Assembly: GCA_011523705.1 (NCBI GenBank)
Contig: WTGC01000100.1
Span: 1-37,127 of the forward strand
Direction of reading: 5' to 3'
Source: Chloroflexota bacterium
GTDB lineage: Bacteria > Chloroflexota > Anaerolineae > Aggregatilineales > Phototrophicaceae
DNA length: 37,127 nucleotides
This document shows, in pieces, positions 1 through 8,521 of this stretch (positions within the stretch are counted from its first letter, which is position 1; every line of letters starts with the position of its first letter). The notes beneath the pieces were generated by a model. The model did not search any database, was not told the DNA's origin, and saw only the letters and a list, made by a program, of their open reading frames with translations. The position numbers and the translations under genes are program-made.

Positions 1-894
1 GAATCGCGACCGAACGTGACGGTCGATGTGTCGACGCTGGCGCTGAAGACGAGCAATGCTGTCATTTTGCGCGGCGGCTCCGATGTGCTTTACAGCAACA
101 TGCGATTGACGGAAGTGATGCAAGACGTGTTGGCTGCGCATGACTTCCCGGCGAACGCGATTCAGTACATCAGCAGCACCGACCGCCGTTACGTCAGGGA
201 AATGCTGCGGCTTTATGAATATATCGACATGATCATACCGCGCGGCGGAAATGGCTTGCATACCTACTGCCGCGAAAACAGCAGCATACCGGTGATCACG
301 GGCGGCATCGGCGTCTGCCACATTTATGTTGATGACAGCGCCCAATTGGACAAGGTTTTGCCGGTGCTGGACAACGCCAAGACGCAGCGGCCCGCGGTCT
401 GCAATTCGATGGAGACGCTGCTGGTGCATCGGTCAATTGCCGCCGAATTGCTGCCGCAAGTCGTCGACGAATTGGGCGCGGCTGGCGTCGAGTTCCACGC
501 TGGTGAGCGCGCCTATCAGATCGTCGGCGAGGATGAGCGTGTCCTGCCGGCGGCCGCGGATGACTTTGACACCGAGTGGTACAATTTGACGCTCAATCTG
601 AAAGTCGTCGATGACGTGGACGAAGCGATCGCCCACATCGGGCGACACGGCACCCAACACTCGGACAGCATCTTGACCGAGACTCCGGCGCACGCGGAAC
701 GCTTCCTCAACCAGGTTGATTCGGCGGCGGTTTACTGGAATGCGAGCACGCGCTTCACCGATGGCAGCGCGATGGGCCTGGGCGCCGAGGTGGCGATCAG
801 CACGCAGAAGCTCCATGCTCGGGGACCGATGGCGCTGGAGGAATTGACGACTTACAAGTGGATCGTCAAGGGCGACTATACATCGCGGCGCTAG
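1..894 (+). CDS. proA: gamma-glutamyl phosphate reductase, 3' part (5' end outside window)
   Basis: ProA reduces gamma-glutamyl phosphate to glutamate-5-semialdehyde with NADPH, the second step of proline synthesis, in the cytoplasm. The reading frame is open from base 1, and the first residues (ESRPNVTVDV) match the middle of the ProA family, so the real start lies upstream and the GTG at 16 is internal. Visible family motifs are LALKTSNAVILRGGS, the IPRGGNGLH segment, GGIGVCHIYVDDSA, the catalytic-cysteine region PAVCNSMETLLVH, and the C-terminal block HARGPMALEELTTYKW. About 297 codons remain of a usual 410-430. The gene ends in TAG about 30 bases before the pheS promoter. Very confident. 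Confidence 0.95.
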   Translation, partial: ESRPNVTVDVSTLALKTSNAVILRGGSDVLYSNMRLTEVMQDVLAAHDFPANAIQYISSTDRRYVREMLRLYEYIDMIIPRGGNGLHTYCRENSSIPVITGGIGVCHIYVDDSAQLDKVLPVLDNAKTQRPAVCNSMETLLVHRSIAAELLPQVVDELGAAGVEFHAGERAYQIVGEDERVLPAAADDFDTEWYNLTLNLKVVDDVDEAIAHIGRHGTQHSDSILTETPAHAERFLNQVDSAAVYWNASTRFTDGSAMGLGAEVAISTQKLHARGPMALEELTTYKWIVKGDYTSRR

Positions 895-924
895 CATCTA
901 CGTGGCAATGGTCCGATAATCGAC

Positions 925-954
925 TTGACACGGCGTGGCGCGGCGCAGGATAAT
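925..954 (+). promoter_or_regulatory. sigma-70-type promoter of the pheS T-box operon
   Basis: A perfect -35 box TTGACA (925-930) is followed after 18 bases by a -10 box GATAAT (949-954; TAATAT also overlaps). It lies directly downstream of proA and directly upstream of the structured T-box leader. Transcription would start near 961-963. Confidence 0.75.
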
Positions 955-961
955 ATACGCG

Positions 962-1256
962 CTGCGAAAATAGAGTCATCGGCGACGACGAAGACAGTCT
1001 GCAAGAAGCACGGTAGCGTGCCTGCCGACGCAGGGAGCGGGTGTCAAAGACTGGAAGCATCCGCGGAGGCAGTTGCGGAATTCCCTTCCGAGTTGACGGG
1101 TGAACGGGCGGCTTGCAGTGCGCCTGAGTAGTCCGCAACGCTGGCCCGGCGTCATTGGGTGAAACGAGCGCAGCGCCGGCATTGTGGCGCTGAAACAGGG
1201 TGGTACCGCGGGAACGTTCGCGCTCTCGTCCCTGATGGGACTGAGGGCGTTTTTTG
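962..1256 (+). promoter_or_regulatory. T-box leader controlling pheS (tRNA-sensing riboswitch)
   Basis: The leader contains the hallmark T-box sequence AGGGTGGTACCGCGG (1197-1211), which includes the antiterminator bulge that pairs with the uncharged tRNA 3' end. It is followed by the CGTCCCT element and a terminator. An upstream stem-I-like fold is visible: CAGTCT (995-1000) can pair with AGACTG (1048-1053), enclosing a GCACG-gtag-CGTGC hairpin (1008-1021). By family knowledge, uncharged tRNA binding favours the antiterminator and lets pheS be transcribed. The expected specifier is a Phe codon; TTC triplets occur at 1081-1083 and 1086-1088, but the specifier loop could not be assigned by eye. 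Confidence 0.9.
1221..1255 (+). terminator. intrinsic terminator of the T-box leader
   Basis: CGCTCTCGTCCC (1221-1232) can pair with GGGACTGAGGGCG (1237-1249), leaving a short loop, and is followed by six T (1250-1255). The 5' arm contains the sequence that would pair with the T-box core in the antiterminator, so the two structures exclude each other. This makes it a transcription-type rather than a translation-type T-box. Confidence 0.88.
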
Positions 1257-1306
1257 TGCGAGAGGACTCCTGATCGAAGCGCGGAACGAGAGACGAAAGG
1301 AACAAG

Positions 1307-2341
1307 ATGTCTGATTCTATTGCGGAGATTCGGCGGGACGCGCTGGATGCGCTGCGGTCGGTCACGGACCGTGATACGCTGGCCCATTGGCGCAGCCAAT
1401 ACCTGGGCCGGCGGGGCGCGGTGAGCGCGTTATTCGGCGCGATTGGGGGGCTGCCGCCGGAAGAGCGCGCCAGCTTCGGGCAGCGCGTGAATGCCTTGCA
1501 GCGGGAGCTCAACCAGGCTTTTGAAGAGCGCGAGACCTTGGTCCAGAGTCATTTGCTGGCTCGCGATCTGGAAGAGGGTGAGATTGATATCAGCTTGCCG
1601 GCCAATCCTCGGGGGCGAGGCGGCCTGCACCCTTCCACCCGCACCCATCGCGAATTCCAAATGATTTGGGCTGATATGGGATTCCAGGTCTATCAGAGCC
1701 GAGAAGTCGAAGAAGACGAATTCAACTTCACGCTGCTGAATCTGCCGCCGCATCATCCGGCGCGTGATATGCAGGACACCTTCTATACGAAGGATCCGCG
1801 CGTATTGCTGCGCACGCACACCTCCCCCGGCCAGATTCGGGCGATGCGCGAGCTGGGAGACGGCGGCACGAAGCCAATTCGCGTCATTCTGCCGGGCATG
1901 TGCTACCGGCAGGAGCAGGTGACGGCGCGCAGCGAGATACAGTTCACGCAGGTGGAGGGCTTGGCGATCGGCCGCAACATCCGGATGAGCGACCTGAAAG
2001 GCACGATCGCTGAATTCGCCAAGCGGATGTACAGCCCCAGGGCAAAGGTAAGATACCGGGCGTCGTACTTCCCCTTCACCGAACCGAGTATGGAAGTCGA
2101 TGTCGAATGTTTCCTATGCGATGGCGATGGCTGCCGCGTCTGCAAATACACTGGCTGGCTGGAGATCGCTGGCAGCGGCATGGTCCATCCCGATGTGCTG
2201 CGCAACGGCGGCTACGACCCCAGCCGGTGGAGCGGCTTCGCCTTTGGCATGGGTCCCGAACGGATTACGATGCTGAAACACGGCATCCAGGATATTCGCT
2301 ATTTCTGGGGCAATGACTTGCGTTTCCTGCAGCAATTCTAG
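1307..2341 (+). CDS. pheS: phenylalanyl-tRNA synthetase alpha subunit
   Basis: This is the catalytic subunit of the cytoplasmic alpha2beta2 PheRS, which charges tRNA-Phe. The 344-residue length is typical. An N-terminal coiled-coil arm (about 1-90, with the LGRRGAVSALFG motif) is followed by the class II core: HPSTRTHREFQMIW, NFTLLNLPPHHPARDMQDTFY, the motif 2 region LLRTHTSPGQIRAM, and motif 3 GFAFGMGPERITMLKHGI. A cysteine cluster CFLCDGDGCRVCKYTGW lies before motif 3, as in many bacterial PheS. The ATG at 1307 has the ribosome site AAAGGA eight to ten bases upstream. It is the first gene behind the T-box and is followed by a membrane protein gene and then pheT. Confidence 0.97.
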   Translation: MSDSIAEIRRDALDALRSVTDRDTLAHWRSQYLGRRGAVSALFGAIGGLPPEERASFGQRVNALQRELNQAFEERETLVQSHLLARDLEEGEIDISLPANPRGRGGLHPSTRTHREFQMIWADMGFQVYQSREVEEDEFNFTLLNLPPHHPARDMQDTFYTKDPRVLLRTHTSPGQIRAMRELGDGGTKPIRVILPGMCYRQEQVTARSEIQFTQVEGLAIGRNIRMSDLKGTIAEFAKRMYSPRAKVRYRASYFPFTEPSMEVDVECFLCDGDGCRVCKYTGWLEIAGSGMVHPDVLRNGGYDPSRWSGFAFGMGPERITMLKHGIQDIRYFWGNDLRFLQQF

Positions 2342-2360
2342 CGAGAGCGAAGTAGACGGC

Positions 2361-4289
2361 ATGTTGCAGACAAGGGCCGGAGTCGCATTCGACAGCCTTG
2401 ACCGATCGCTGGGGCGCTGGTTCTGGGCGATCCCGCTTCTGCTCGCTGTCACAGCGCTGAGCGCGCGCCAACTTGACCTGGTCGCGCCCGCCCTCGACGA
2501 ATACCGCTTGATGATGGAGGCGGGCTTGGTCGGCGGCGCCGGCGCTTCGCCGCCTGATGTCCCGGCGACTGATGGCGGCCCGCTCGACCCTTACAGTCCG
2601 CTGCAGGTCATCCTCCTCACACTATGGGGAAGACTCGCCGGTCCGGAGATCGCGATTCTGCGCCTTCTGTCCGTCTTCACTGGCTTGCTGTCGCTGGCGA
2701 TGATATATCGCTTGGCGCGGGATTTTGTCGCGCCCGTTGCCGGGCTGTTGGCGCTTGTCGTACTCGTCAGCAACGCCCTTTACAACTTCTATTATGCCGA
2801 CGCGGGCATGTATACGCTGCTGATGCTGGCGGGCACGGTTACGCTATGGCTCTATCTGCGCCTGTGCCAGCGGGAAACACCGGCGAAGAGGAGCGATTAC
2901 CTGGCTCTGGCGGCCGCCTGCGCCGCCCTGGTCAGCTCACACGTGTTCGGCGTCCTTCCGCTGGTCGCGCTTGGCGCTTATCACCTGCTGCACATGCGGA
3001 AAGACGGGCGCTGGCTGCGAATCTCACTTGCTGTCGGCGCTGGCCTCTTGCTTGGCTCGCCCTGGTTGAGCCTCCAAGTCGCGCCAGGCATCAGCCAGAC
3101 GAACGCGATCATGCTGGCTGAAAGCCGTGATCTGGGTCAGGCGCTGGGCACATTTTTCGAGGTCGGATTCAATGACAGCGCGATCCTGTTGCTTACGGTA
3201 GTTGCCGGATTGATTCTGGGCGGGCGTCAGCAAGTGTTTCCGGTGGCGCGGCCGATTCTTATCGCCTTGTATTTCTTGGTCTGCTTCTGCCTGGTGGCGC
3301 TGCTTCGCGAATCGGCTGGGATTGACACACTGCGATTCACCTTTGGCGGCTGGTCCCCATTCATCCTTGTCATCGCCGGCGGGCTATTTGGATTGTGTTG
3401 CTGGCGCCGATGGCTTGCCATTGTCGTCATGTTGTGGATTGCGGCCGGCGCCAGCTATCAGGAGACCGCCGATTGGGGCGCTCTCATCGTCGAACGCGAG
3501 ACCGCGTTTACCCAGCCGGCTTGGCACATCGTCAGCCGGATGGCGCGGCAGATTCAGCCATCGGCGCCGATACTCACCTATCTCGTTGATCCCGCGCGGC
3601 TGCGTGATCTGGCTTACAGCAACTATCCGCGGAGCCGATATTACTTTGCCGACCAGGATCTGGAGCTCGTGGCCGCCGAGGATTTCGACACATTTAGGAA
3701 TTACGTATTTCAACACAACCATGCGGAGCCTTTCGTGAAGGTCTTGTATCAACAGTCGACCCTGGATGCGATCAGAAACGAAGGACCTGATTCTTTATTG
3801 TTGTGGGCGAATTACCTTCTGTGCGAACGACAGGTAATCGGTGTCGATACGGTACTGACTCTTTACGCCTGGCGCGCCTTGGGCTGTCATGAGCGGCCAG
3901 CGCTGGCGGCAGCTGAAACCGACCTGATTCGCTACGAGTTTTATGGCGCGGCGGTGGAAATGGGCGAAAGCCAGGTTCTGTTCGTTCACCGCTGGACAGC
4001 CCTGGATAGTATTCGGCCGGAGCGATACAACCTGTCCCATCAACTGATCAGCGCGGACTGGGAGCGCGCCGCCCAACTTGACCCGCCCCTGGCTGAGGAA
4101 GGCAGCCTGCGTCAATTCTCCATTGATATCAGCGAGGCGGCGGCTGGCCAGTACCGTCTGATGGTAATACTATATGATAATCAGACAAATGAACGATTCG
4201 ATTGGGTCGGCAATCCGAGCGAGCCGTCTTATTTGCTGACGCTGGTCGAGGTGGAGATCCCGGAAGAAGAACCAGAGGCGCGGGAATAA
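2361..4289 (+). CDS. GT39/ArnT-like membrane glycosyltransferase family protein
   Basis: The 642-residue product looks like a GT-C fold integral membrane glycosyltransferase (dolichyl-phosphate-mannose transferase / ArnT-like). These enzymes move sugars from polyprenyl-phosphate donors on the outer face of the membrane. Residues from about 20 to 370 carry many hydrophobic helices. The first outer loop has an acidic DE pair (APALDEYRL), as in GT-C enzymes, and an aromatic-rich loop YNFYYADAGMYTLL follows. The last 250 residues are soluble and unassigned. An in-frame ATG at 2313 inside pheS exists, but the ATG at 2361, 19 bases after the pheS stop, avoids the overlap. The gene sits between pheS and pheT in the same direction, so the T-box should control it too. 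Donor and acceptor are unknown. Confidence 0.7.
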   Translation: MLQTRAGVAFDSLDRSLGRWFWAIPLLLAVTALSARQLDLVAPALDEYRLMMEAGLVGGAGASPPDVPATDGGPLDPYSPLQVILLTLWGRLAGPEIAILRLLSVFTGLLSLAMIYRLARDFVAPVAGLLALVVLVSNALYNFYYADAGMYTLLMLAGTVTLWLYLRLCQRETPAKRSDYLALAAACAALVSSHVFGVLPLVALGAYHLLHMRKDGRWLRISLAVGAGLLLGSPWLSLQVAPGISQTNAIMLAESRDLGQALGTFFEVGFNDSAILLLTVVAGLILGGRQQVFPVARPILIALYFLVCFCLVALLRESAGIDTLRFTFGGWSPFILVIAGGLFGLCCWRRWLAIVVMLWIAAGASYQETADWGALIVERETAFTQPAWHIVSRMARQIQPSAPILTYLVDPARLRDLAYSNYPRSRYYFADQDLELVAAEDFDTFRNYVFQHNHAEPFVKVLYQQSTLDAIRNEGPDSLLLWANYLLCERQVIGVDTVLTLYAWRALGCHERPALAAAETDLIRYEFYGAAVEMGESQVLFVHRWTALDSIRPERYNLSHQLISADWERAAQLDPPLAEEGSLRQFSIDISEAAAGQYRLMVILYDNQTNERFDWVGNPSEPSYLLTLVEVEIPEEEPEARE

Positions 4290-4314
4290 ACGCGCGAAAG
4301 GAAATAAACGAGCG

Positions 4315-6864
4315 ATGCTAGTCCCCATGTCATGGCTGAGAGATTTTGTTGATATCGATGTGCCGGTTGAAATGCTGGCGGAACGGCTGACCGTCGCCGG
4401 GCTGGAAGTGGCGCATCTCATATATATTGGCTTGCCACAGCAAACCTTGCCCGGCTTGCGAATGCCGCGCTCGGATCACCTGGTATGGGATCGCGAAAAG
4501 CTGCTGCTGGCGCGCATCGTCGAGGTTAAGGCCCATCCAAAGGCCGATCGGCTGGTCTTGGCGATGGTTGATTATGGCGGCGAGAGACCGGAGCAATGCG
4601 TCACCGGCGCGACCAATCTCTTCCCCTACAAAGACCAAGGACCGATTGATCCGCCGATCTGGAGCGCCTTCGCGATGGAAGGGGCGGAAGTGTGGGACGG
4701 CCACAGCGACAAACCGAAACGCATGACGCTGAGGGGCAAAGAGTTGCGCGGCATTTACAACAAGAGCATGGTTTGCTCGGAAAAGGAGCTGGGCATATCG
4801 GACGAGCACGAAGGCGTGATCGTAATGGATCACGAGTCGCAATACGTCGCCGGGACGCCGCTGGCTGATGTGCTGGGCGATGTCGTGCTCGATATCGAAT
4901 TCACCCCCAATCTGGCGCGCTGCTTCAGCATGATTGGCGTCGCGCGCGAAGCAGCGGCGATCCTCGGCGTCGAGCTGCGTTATCCTTCCTTCAAATTCCT
5001 GGCGGCGGGCGATCCCATCGAGGGGCAGGCGAATATCGACATTCGCGAGCCGGCGCTGAATCCGCGCTTCACGCTGGCGCTGCTGCGCGATACGGAAGTC
5101 AAGGAATCACCCTTCTGGTTGCAGCATCGCCTCAAGCTGATTGGCCAGCGGCCGCGAAACAATATCGTCGATGTCACGAACTACTTGACCTTTGAATTGG
5201 GGCAGCCCATGCACGCCTTTGATTACGACAAGCTGGTCGAGCGCGCGGGGGGTGTACCGACAATCATCACACGTTTGCCCTACTCTCGCGAGCAGCTGGA
5301 GACCTTGGATGATGTCCAGCGGGATTTGGGACCCGAGACGATTCTGGTGGCGGACTGCGCCGGCGCACTCAGCTTGGGCGGAGTCATCGGCGGCGGCGAA
5401 ACCGAGATCAGCGCCGAGACGCGCAACGTGCTGCTGGAAGCGGCCGCCTGGAACAACATCAGCATACGCAAAACGCTTCGGGAGCAGAAAGTTCACACGG
5501 AAGCCTCGACGCGCTTCAGCCGTGGCGTACACCCGTCGCAAGCGATCTTGGGCTGCGGGCGCGGCATTGAGCTCATGCGGCAGTTGGGCGGCGGCACTGT
5601 CGCGCGCGGGCTTCTGGATGCGTATCCGCTTCCGCCCGAGAAGGTGACGGTCGAAGTGTCGATCGAGCGCATCAAGGGGCTGCTGGGCATGGAGGTCACG
5701 ATTGAGCAGGCGGTACTGGTGCTGCGCCGGCTCGAATTTGAGGTGACGGTCGCAGGCGATGTGATACGGGCGACGGCGCCCGATCACCGGCTGGATATAA
5801 GCGCCGATCCGGTAGTCGGGCAGCATGACTTGCTGGAAGAGATCGCCCGCATCATCGGTTACGACCAGATACCGGATACGATTATGGCTGATGAGATGCC
5901 GCCCCAGCGCGAGAACACGACCGTTCTGATTGAAGAACGTATCCGCGATATTCTGGTCGGGTGCGGTCTTTACGAAGCGATCAATTATCGCTTCACCAGC
6001 CGGGAGAGCGAAGCCCTGCTCGTGCCGACCGGCGCGAAGTCGTCCCTGCCTCAAGCCGAATATGTCGAGATCGCCAATCCGGCCGCCAGCGAGCGCAATG
6101 CGCTGCGACATACACTGATGATTAATATGCTGGAAAACGCGGCCAACAACGCGCGCTATCAGACAACGCAGCAGGTCTTCGAGATCGGCAAGGTATACCT
6201 TGGCGCCGGTGATCTGCTGCCGGAGGAGCCACTGCGCCTCGGCATTCTGTTGACCGGCCCGCGAAATCAGGCTTGGTGGGGCGGCGCCGGATCGGCCGGG
6301 GATATGGATTTCTTCGATTTGAAGGGCGTGGTCGAAAGCCTGCTGCAAGCTTTGCACATCAGCGACTTTAGCATGGAGCGCGGCACGCATAGCAGCTTCC
6401 ATCCAGGACGCTCAGCCGATTTACTGATCGCCGGCGCAAACATCGGCAGTTTTGGCGAATTGCATCCGGAGGTGGCAGCTCGCTTTAAGCTGACCGAAAC
6501 AAAAGTGATGTATGGGGAGTTCGCGGTGGAGCCGATGATTCAGGAGCATCAGCGCTTGCACGCGGTCGAGGCGCTGCCGACCACGCCGGCGGTGCTTGAG
6601 GATATCGCGCTGGTTGTGAACGCGGATACGCCTGCTAGCGAGGTGGAAACGGTCATCCGGCAGGCGGGCGGGAGACTGCTGAAAGAGGCGCTGCTCTTTG
6701 ACGTTTACACCGGCGACCAGATCCCGGCGGGCAAAAAGAGCCTGGCGTACGCGCTGACATACCAGGATGAGAACAAGACGCTGACCGACAAGAACGCGGC
6801 CAAGATCCGCCGGAAGATCATCGGCGCCGCCCGCCACCGGTTGAAGGCTGAGTTGCGGTCGTAA
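4315..6864 (+). CDS. pheT: phenylalanyl-tRNA synthetase beta subunit
   Basis: This is the tRNA-binding and editing subunit of PheRS. At 849 residues it is slightly longer than the usual 790-810. Domain order is as expected: N-terminal segment (MSWLRDFVDIDVP), EMAP/OB tRNA-binding fold (ARIVEVKAHPKADRLVLAMVDYG), B3/B4 editing region (RFSRGVHP nearby), B5 domain (EVSIERIKGLLGMEV), a class-II-like core, and the C-terminal anticodon-binding FDX-ACB domain (TTPAVLEDIALVV...DENKTLTDKNAAKIR). An extra stretch around residues 105-140 within the OB region explains part of the length. The start ATG at 4315 follows a GAAAGGAAA ribosome site and lies 25 bases after the preceding gene. Confidence 0.96.
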   Translation: MLVPMSWLRDFVDIDVPVEMLAERLTVAGLEVAHLIYIGLPQQTLPGLRMPRSDHLVWDREKLLLARIVEVKAHPKADRLVLAMVDYGGERPEQCVTGATNLFPYKDQGPIDPPIWSAFAMEGAEVWDGHSDKPKRMTLRGKELRGIYNKSMVCSEKELGISDEHEGVIVMDHESQYVAGTPLADVLGDVVLDIEFTPNLARCFSMIGVAREAAAILGVELRYPSFKFLAAGDPIEGQANIDIREPALNPRFTLALLRDTEVKESPFWLQHRLKLIGQRPRNNIVDVTNYLTFELGQPMHAFDYDKLVERAGGVPTIITRLPYSREQLETLDDVQRDLGPETILVADCAGALSLGGVIGGGETEISAETRNVLLEAAAWNNISIRKTLREQKVHTEASTRFSRGVHPSQAILGCGRGIELMRQLGGGTVARGLLDAYPLPPEKVTVEVSIERIKGLLGMEVTIEQAVLVLRRLEFEVTVAGDVIRATAPDHRLDISADPVVGQHDLLEEIARIIGYDQIPDTIMADEMPPQRENTTVLIEERIRDILVGCGLYEAINYRFTSRESEALLVPTGAKSSLPQAEYVEIANPAASERNALRHTLMINMLENAANNARYQTTQQVFEIGKVYLGAGDLLPEEPLRLGILLTGPRNQAWWGGAGSAGDMDFFDLKGVVESLLQALHISDFSMERGTHSSFHPGRSADLLIAGANIGSFGELHPEVAARFKLTETKVMYGEFAVEPMIQEHQRLHAVEALPTTPAVLEDIALVVNADTPASEVETVIRQAGGRLLKEALLFDVYTGDQIPAGKKSLAYALTYQDENKTLTDKNAAKIRRKIIGAARHRLKAELRS

Positions 6865-6910
6865 TAGATGCGTTTGCGGGCGAGCAATGGTCGGCCTGAC
6901 GCTCGATGCC

Positions 6911-6985
6911 CGCAAACCCCATCCCCCCAACCCCCATTCCCGCAGGTCTATGTCTGCGTGACCCAGCGAGCTAGGGAAGGGGGAG
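6911..6985. repeat. CCCCATCCCCC / GGGAAGGGGG palindromic element with a nested micro-insert
   Basis: The arms CCCCCATTCCC (6931-6941) and GGGAAGGGGG (6974-6983) pair, with CAGCGAGCTA in the loop. The same element occurs at 12692-12740. This copy carries about 22 extra bases (6941-6962, GCAG-n5-TGTCTGCG) at the loop edge that the other copy lacks. Confidence 0.8.
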
Positions 6986-7050
6986 CTAGACCACGCGAGC
7001 GCTTGATTAATCAAACTTCTTGCTTGCAGCGAGTCACAAGGAATTTTGCG

Positions 7051-7199
7051 TGTTGATGTGCAGACGGAATACTGTGGGCGAGTCACCGCCTCGCCCCTAC
7101 GGATCTTCATCAAACCGCAAACGTGTAGGGGCGTTACGCTGTAACGCCCTCTTGCAAGGTGCAGCGTAAACAGGGGTGAGCCACCGGCTCGCCCGTACA
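7051..7199. repeat. composite intergenic repeat, copy 1 (three palindromes)
   Basis: This is about 149 bases made of three palindromes: GGGCGAGTCACCGCCTCGCC (from 7076), TGTAGGGGCGTTACG...TAACGCCCT (7124-7150) and GGGGTGAGCCACCGGCTCGCC (from 7174). The spacers between them match the copy at 32899-33066 nearly base for base, so the whole unit was duplicated. Copy 2 has 25 extra bases in the middle palindrome. Confidence 0.9.
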
Positions 7200-7222
7200 T
7201 TGAACGGCACTTGCGCGGACAA

Positions 7223-8239
7223 TCAATAGCCCTTGGCGCGATCCAGTTGATTGAGCAGCGGACGATTCTCAAGGTAGCGGCGGAGATTCTCCTTAAAAAC
7301 GAGCGCGGCTTTGTCATGGTAATCGCGCGTGAAGCCGGACAGGTGCGGCGTGATGATGACATTGTCGAGATTCCAAAGCGGGCTGGTCGTCGGCAGCGGT
7401 TCTTCTTCAAAGACGTCCAGGGCGGCGCCGCCGATCTGGCCTGATGACAAGGCCGTGATCATGGCCTTTTCGTCGACGATGGCGCCACGCGAGACATTCA
7501 CCAGAACGGCGGAATCCTTCATCGCTTCAAAAACTTCTTCGCCGATGAGGTGCTCGGTGGCGGCCGTCTGCGGCGTTGTCACAACCAGGTAGTCGCAGTC
7601 TTTCGCCATAGAGGCAACCGTATCCGAGGGATAGATGCGGTCGGGGATATCACCGGTTGGATCGCCCGTGCCTTCCAGTGCGAAGGCATTCACTTCAGCC
7701 GTGTTGCGCAAGTCGCGTTTGGCAGCCAGCACAGTCATGCCCATGTTGGAGCAGAGACGCGCCAATTCGCGGCCGATGCTGCCGTAGCCCACGATTCCCA
7801 CCGTCTGCCTGTCCATATCCACCGGCGCAAACAGTTCATGCGGATGCTCGGGCCAGGCGGCTTCGCGCTGTAATTCAAAAGCCGCGCGCATCTGGTAATT
7901 GAACATGAGCATCGTCATCAGGCAGTAGTGCGCCATGTTGGTGGCGTGAATGCCGCTGGTCGACGTCACCATGATATCTTCGGCCTGGACGATGCTGTGC
8001 CCGAGGGCTTGATTCATGCCGGCGGTATTCATTTGTATCCAGCGCAGCTTGGGCGCCTGCTCCGGCTCGGGATAGTAGCCGGTGGTATAGAGGACTTCCG
8101 TCTTGGCCATGACATCGGGCGGGACATGCGGGAAGTGGCGCTCGATTTGCAGCAGCGGCGAAATCTCGCGCAATTCGATCAGGATTTCAACGGAGAAGTC
8201 CATAGCGATGGTGACGAAAATACGCTCCGGTTCAGACAT
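7223..8239 (-). CDS. D-2-hydroxyacid dehydrogenase family protein
   Basis: This is a predicted NAD(P)-dependent oxidoreductase interconverting 2-hydroxy and 2-oxo acids (glyoxylate/hydroxypyruvate reductase or phosphoglycerate dehydrogenase type). The 338-residue length fits. The NAD-binding fold shows GIVGYGSIGRELARL. The C-terminal half has NVSRGAIVDEKAMITAL, the segment GGAALDVFEEEPLP, and the catalytic-histidine motif ITPHLSG. The start ATG (8239-8237) is preceded by TTGGAG. It stands alone, convergent with pheT, and the substrate cannot be fixed from sequence. Confidence 0.9.
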   Translation of the reverse strand: MSEPERIFVTIAMDFSVEILIELREISPLLQIERHFPHVPPDVMAKTEVLYTTGYYPEPEQAPKLRWIQMNTAGMNQALGHSIVQAEDIMVTSTSGIHATNMAHYCLMTMLMFNYQMRAAFELQREAAWPEHPHELFAPVDMDRQTVGIVGYGSIGRELARLCSNMGMTVLAAKRDLRNTAEVNAFALEGTGDPTGDIPDRIYPSDTVASMAKDCDYLVVTTPQTAATEHLIGEEVFEAMKDSAVLVNVSRGAIVDEKAMITALSSGQIGGAALDVFEEEPLPTTSPLWNLDNVIITPHLSGFTRDYHDKAALVFKENLRRYLENRPLLNQLDRAKGY

Positions 8240-8429
8240 GATTCAACTCCAATTGTCGTAGAGGCGGCGGGCGCGCGGCGTATTCTTTTTTGCCGTTTCT
8301 CGCCTGCGCCGCTGTGGATGAGATTAGCAGGCAGCGCCCTTGCGGTCAATGCGATTGCCTTTGGTCACGGCTTGGGCGACGGAGTTGCATGCCGCCCTGC
8401 CCCGAGCTCCGATGAGCGGCCGGCGGCGC

Positions 8430-8459
8430 TTTACAGGTGGCGCGATGATGCGATATGAT
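8430..8459 (+). promoter_or_regulatory. candidate promoter of fabI
   Basis: TTTACA (8430-8435), an 18-base spacer and TATGAT (8454-8459) lie about 60 bases upstream of the fabI start. Each box matches the sigma-70 consensus at five of six positions. The rest of the 282-base gap (8240-8521) shows no gene. Confidence 0.6.
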
Positions 8460-8521
8460 TCGCGCAAATGGCCGGAAGCGGGCGGTCATAGATCGGCGCT
8501 GGGAGTGAAAGCGAGGACGCA

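Larger units (their letters stand above)
6865..7222. other. intergenic repeat region, no gene seen
   Basis: No coding potential was recognised in these 358 bases between pheT and the convergent dehydrogenase gene. They hold a C-rich/G-rich palindrome at 6911-6985 and a composite repeat at 7051-7199. No clear intrinsic terminator with a T-run was found, although the palindromes could slow or stop transcripts from both sides. Confidence 0.8.

Noticed and set aside
925..1131. 68-codon frame in the pheS leader as a possible leader peptide
   Set aside because: It overlaps the promoter and T-box structure, has no ribosome site, and is not rich in Phe codons as an attenuator peptide would be.
5107..6402. 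431-codon open frame on the minus strand inside pheT
   Set aside because: It is antisense to a clearly conserved gene, has no recognisable motif, and is explained by the GC-rich codon use of pheT.
6421..7410. 329-codon minus-strand frame over the pheT end and repeat region
   Set aside because: It overlaps pheT antisense and crosses palindromic repeats; no motif is visible.
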